Assembly (NCBI GenBank): GCA_945897475.1
Contig: CAMDFL010000031.1
Location: 1-34,481, forward strand
Direction of reading: 5' to 3'
Source: Bordetella parapertussis
GTDB lineage: Bacteria; Pseudomonadota; Gammaproteobacteria; Burkholderiales; SG8-39
Length of the DNA: 34,481 nucleotides
Shown piece by piece: positions 32,451 to 34,481 of the stretch (positions are counted from its first letter, which is position 1; each line of letters starts with the position of its first letter). A program made the position numbers and the translations under genes. The notes beneath the pieces are model-generated. The model saw only the letters and a list, made by a program, of their open reading frames with translations, did no database searches and was not told the DNA's origin.

Positions 32451-33041
32451 ATGGCTGCACCAGGATCGTTAGAGGAACTGATCGAAGCGTTGCGTTGCCT
32501 TCCGGGGGTTGGCCCCAAGGCCGCGCAGCGCATGGCCTATTACTTATTGCAACGAGATCGACCAGGGGCCGAACGACTGGCCTCCGCGCTGGGTAATGCG
32601 GTTCAGATTATCCGCCGATGTGCAAGCTGCAACAGCTTTACGGAAGAGTCGCTATGCGATTTGTGCGTCTCATCTAGGCGCGATGTCAGCCAACTTTGCG
32701 TGGTGGAGACGCCAGCGGATCTGCTTATGATGGAGCAGACACTGGCCTACAAAGGACTCTATTTTGTTCTGATGGGGCGTTTGTCTCCTTTGGACGGTAT
32801 TGGACCCAGAGACATTGGGCTGGAAGCACTACAGAAACGCGCACTGAATGGGCATGTCAGGGAGGTCATAGTCGCCACCAACTTCACCAATGAAGGTGAG
32901 GCGACCGCGCACTACATAGGTGAAATTCTGAGAGACCGTGGAATCAGACTCACCCGTATTGCGCGTGGCGTGCCCGTTGGCGGTGAACTTGAATACGTGG
33001 ATGCGGGTACATTGGCGCAAGCGATGGTGGAGCGTAGGTAG
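32451..33041 (+). CDS. recR: Recombination mediator RecR
   Basis: A 196-residue protein. An N-terminal helix-hairpin-helix ([20 protein letters not shown], residues 14-33) precedes the zinc finger with Cys57, Cys60, Cys69 and Cys72 ([16 protein letters not shown]), then the TOPRIM domain ([12 protein letters not shown] and further acidic residues) and the C-terminal [18 protein letters not shown]. It loads RecA with RecF and RecO at gaps. It follows ybaB at 46 bases in the conserved dnaX-ybaB-recR order. There is no strong Shine-Dalgarno sequence at the ATG at 32451. Its stop is two bases from the next start. Confidence 0.96.
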   Translation: MAAPGSLEELIEALRCLPGVGPKAAQRMAYYLLQRDRPGAERLASALGNAVQIIRRCASCNSFTEESLCDLCVSSRRDVSQLCVVETPADLLMMEQTLAYKGLYFVLMGRLSPLDGIGPRDIGLEALQKRALNGHVREVIVATNFTNEGEATAHYIGEILRDRGIRLTRIARGVPVGGELEYVDAGTLAQAMVERR

Positions 33042-33043
33042 GT

Positions 33044-34243
33044 ATGAACGAGACCCCCAAGCCACTGCACGGCATTCGTGTCGTCGAGTTAGGCCAGTTG
33101 ATTGCTGGGCCTTTCGCTGGGAAATTCTTTGCCGAATTTGGCGCTGAAGTAATCAAGGTGGAACCCCCCGGCAAAGGCGATCCTCTACGATACTGGCGCG
33201 GCATGCACGGCGATACTTCCCTGTGGTGGTACGTACAAAACCGAAATAAAAAATCTCTCACATTGGATCTGCGAAAACCAGAAGGGCAGGAGGTCGCTCG
33301 ACGATTGATTCGGGACGCCGATATCGTTATCGAAAATTTTCGTCCAGGAACTTTGGAGAAATGGGGCTTGGCCTATGAAGAATTGAGCAGAGAAAATGCG
33401 GGACTGATCATGCTCCGCATGTCCGGTTTTGGTCAGACCGGCCCGATGCACGATCAGGCCGGATTTGGCTCGGTGGGCGAATCCATGGGCGGTATGCGCT
33501 ACGTCACGGGTTTCCCAGATGGCGCACCTGTGCGAATGAATTTGTCCATTGGTGACGCGCTCGCAGCCTTACATGGTGTAATCGGAACGATGATGGCTTT
33601 GCATCACAGAACTGCTCATGGTGGTAAGGGGCAGGTGATCGATGTCGCGTTGTTCGAGGCGGTGTTCAACATGATGGAAGGAACGCTGCCCGAATACGAC
33701 ATGTTGGGCGAGATACGCGGACGAACAGGGACTGGTTTGAGCGGCATCGTACCTTCAAATACTTATTCCACCTCGGACGGACAATACGTGGTGATCGGCG
33801 CCAATGCGGATAGCATATTCCGGCGGCTGATGACACTGATCGGGCGTGATGATTTGAGCAATGATGATTCACTCGCGGATAACGCGGGCCGATGCAAACG
33901 TGTCGAAGAGTTGGACTGCGTGATAGCAGAGTGGACCGCACGCTACACAGTTGATGAGGTCGTCGCCCTGCTGAACTCAGCGCAAGTGCCCAACGGAAAA
34001 ATTTTCAGCATCGCGGATATAGCCCGGGACGCGCAATATCTCGCACGAGGGATGATTCAGGAAGTGACGTTGCCTGATGGCACATCGTTGAGGGTTCCGG
34101 GCATTGTTCCAAAGCTATCGGATACACCAGGCGGCCTCAATTGGGTAGGCCCGGATCTGGGGGAGCATACCCAAGAGGTTCTGCTATCCCTCGGATATGA
34201 CGCGGCGCAGATAGAGGCAATGTGCGCAAGAAAAATAGTTTGA
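33044..34243 (+). CDS. Class III CoA-transferase (CaiB/BaiF family)
   Basis: A 399-residue protein of the formyl-CoA transferase-like family III. The N-terminus has VVELGQLIAGPFAGKFFAEF and GAEVIKVEPPGKGDPLRYW. The catalytic Asp is Asp171 in SIGDALAALHG. Later motifs are NRNKKSLTLDLRKPEG and ADIVIENFRPGTLEKWGL. It should move CoA between acyl-CoA and a carboxylic acid, with the substrate unknown. The start is two bases after the recR stop, so it is probably transcribed with the dnaX operon although functionally unrelated. It may serve the nearby aromatic or organic acid catabolism (inference). Confidence 0.93.
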   Translation: MNETPKPLHGIRVVELGQLIAGPFAGKFFAEFGAEVIKVEPPGKGDPLRYWRGMHGDTSLWWYVQNRNKKSLTLDLRKPEGQEVARRLIRDADIVIENFRPGTLEKWGLAYEELSRENAGLIMLRMSGFGQTGPMHDQAGFGSVGESMGGMRYVTGFPDGAPVRMNLSIGDALAALHGVIGTMMALHHRTAHGGKGQVIDVALFEAVFNMMEGTLPEYDMLGEIRGRTGTGLSGIVPSNTYSTSDGQYVVIGANADSIFRRLMTLIGRDDLSNDDSLADNAGRCKRVEELDCVIAEWTARYTVDEVVALLNSAQVPNGKIFSIADIARDAQYLARGMIQEVTLPDGTSLRVPGIVPKLSDTPGGLNWVGPDLGEHTQEVLLSLGYDAAQIEAMCARKIV

Positions 34244-34272
34244 AATGTTCACACACGCACTGCAACAAATGT

Positions 34273-34302
34273 TTGACAAGTCAGTGATAACCCTGTCATA
34301 AT
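34273..34302 (+). promoter_or_regulatory. Strong sigma-70 promoter for the tRNA and possible rRNA operon
   Basis: Consensus -35 TTGACA at 34273-34278 and -10 CATAAT at 34297-34302, with an 18-base spacer. It lies 41 bases before the initiator tRNA. The strength fits a stable-RNA operon. Confidence 0.8.
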
Positions 34303-34343
34303 CTTTCTTCTGGTTCGGAGCATGTTTGCTGAAACAGAACGGA

Positions 34344-34420
34344 CGCGGGGTGGAGCAGTCTGGCAGCTCGTCGGGCTCATAACCCGAAGGTCATAGGTTC
34401 AAATCCTATCCCCGCAACCA
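34344..34420 (+). tRNA. Initiator tRNA-fMet (CAT anticodon)
   Basis: A 77-base tRNA. The acceptor stem is CGCGGGG paired with CCCCGCA, with the C1-A72 mismatch that marks initiator tRNAs. The anticodon CAT is at 34378-34380, flanked by the GGG and CCC anticodon-stem pairs typical of tRNA-fMet. The T arm contains GGTTCAAATCC, and CCA is encoded. It is followed at once by a boxA-like element, which suggests it lies at the head of an rRNA operon. Confidence 0.97.
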
Positions 34421-34421
34421 A

Positions 34422-34460
34422 GCTCTTTAAAAATTGAACAGCCGATAGGTGTGGGCGCTG
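34422..34460 (+). promoter_or_regulatory. boxA-like rRNA leader (antitermination region)
   Basis: GCTCTTTAA at 34422-34430 is a boxA-type sequence. The downstream AACAGCCGATAGGTGTGGGCGCT resembles the conserved leader upstream of 16S rRNA in proteobacteria. The 16S gene itself would start beyond the window. Confidence 0.65.
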
Positions 34461-34481
34461 GGTGATGCAAATGATACGCAA

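Overview
The window looks like a betaproteobacterial chromosome segment, probably Burkholderiales. This is an inference from the many Bug/TctC-type periplasmic binding proteins without their membrane partners, the style of the ParE/ParC, DnaX and RecR proteins, and the catabolic gene content. No taxonomic search was possible.

Layout. (1) 1-700 is mobile-element debris: an IS4-type transposase fragment joined to the N-terminal stub of a tyrosine recombinase, followed by iterated 22-23 bp repeats with inverted copies. (2) 874-4755 holds two small catabolic or transport units: VOC protein plus MFS exporter on the minus strand, and alpha/beta hydrolase plus luciferase-like monooxygenase on the plus strand. 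(3) 4772-6319 holds a structured repeat, a small unknown gene and aroC (chorismate synthase). (4) 6320-14531 is an accessory catabolic island: a DapA/NAL-superfamily aldolase-like enzyme, three Rieske oxygenase alpha subunits (two are close tandem paralogues), two intact Bug binding proteins and two decayed ones. (5) 14696-19234 holds a secreted S1/P1 nuclease, a flavoprotein monooxygenase, a gentisate 1,2-dioxygenase-like bicupin and an outer-membrane protein of the phenol-degradation type. (6) 19415-24966 holds a LysM protein without a signal peptide, a fumarate-reductase-like flavoprotein and an orphan HyuB-type hydantoinase/oxoprolinase subunit. (7) 25841-34481 is housekeeping: parE-parC, 4.5S SRP RNA, dnaX-ybaB-recR, a class III CoA-transferase, initiator tRNA-fMet with a strong promoter, and what looks like the boxA leader of an rRNA operon at the edge.

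The catabolic genes suggest uptake and oxidation of aromatic acids (Bug capture, Rieske or flavin hydroxylation, ring cleavage by the gentisate-type cupin). No reductase for the Rieske enzymes, no maleylpyruvate isomerase or hydrolase, and no regulator is visible, so those functions must lie elsewhere.

The most unusual content is non-coding. First, a family of large multi-hairpin intergenic elements is present in three copies (4772-4994, 25261-25508 in inverted orientation, and a diverged copy near 13254-13450). They sit at gene 3' ends, and the stems differ between copies while pairing is largely kept. Second, short tandem repeats (8, 9, 12, 15 bp and similar) recur at gene boundaries, mostly at start codons. 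Neither is explained by the annotated genes.
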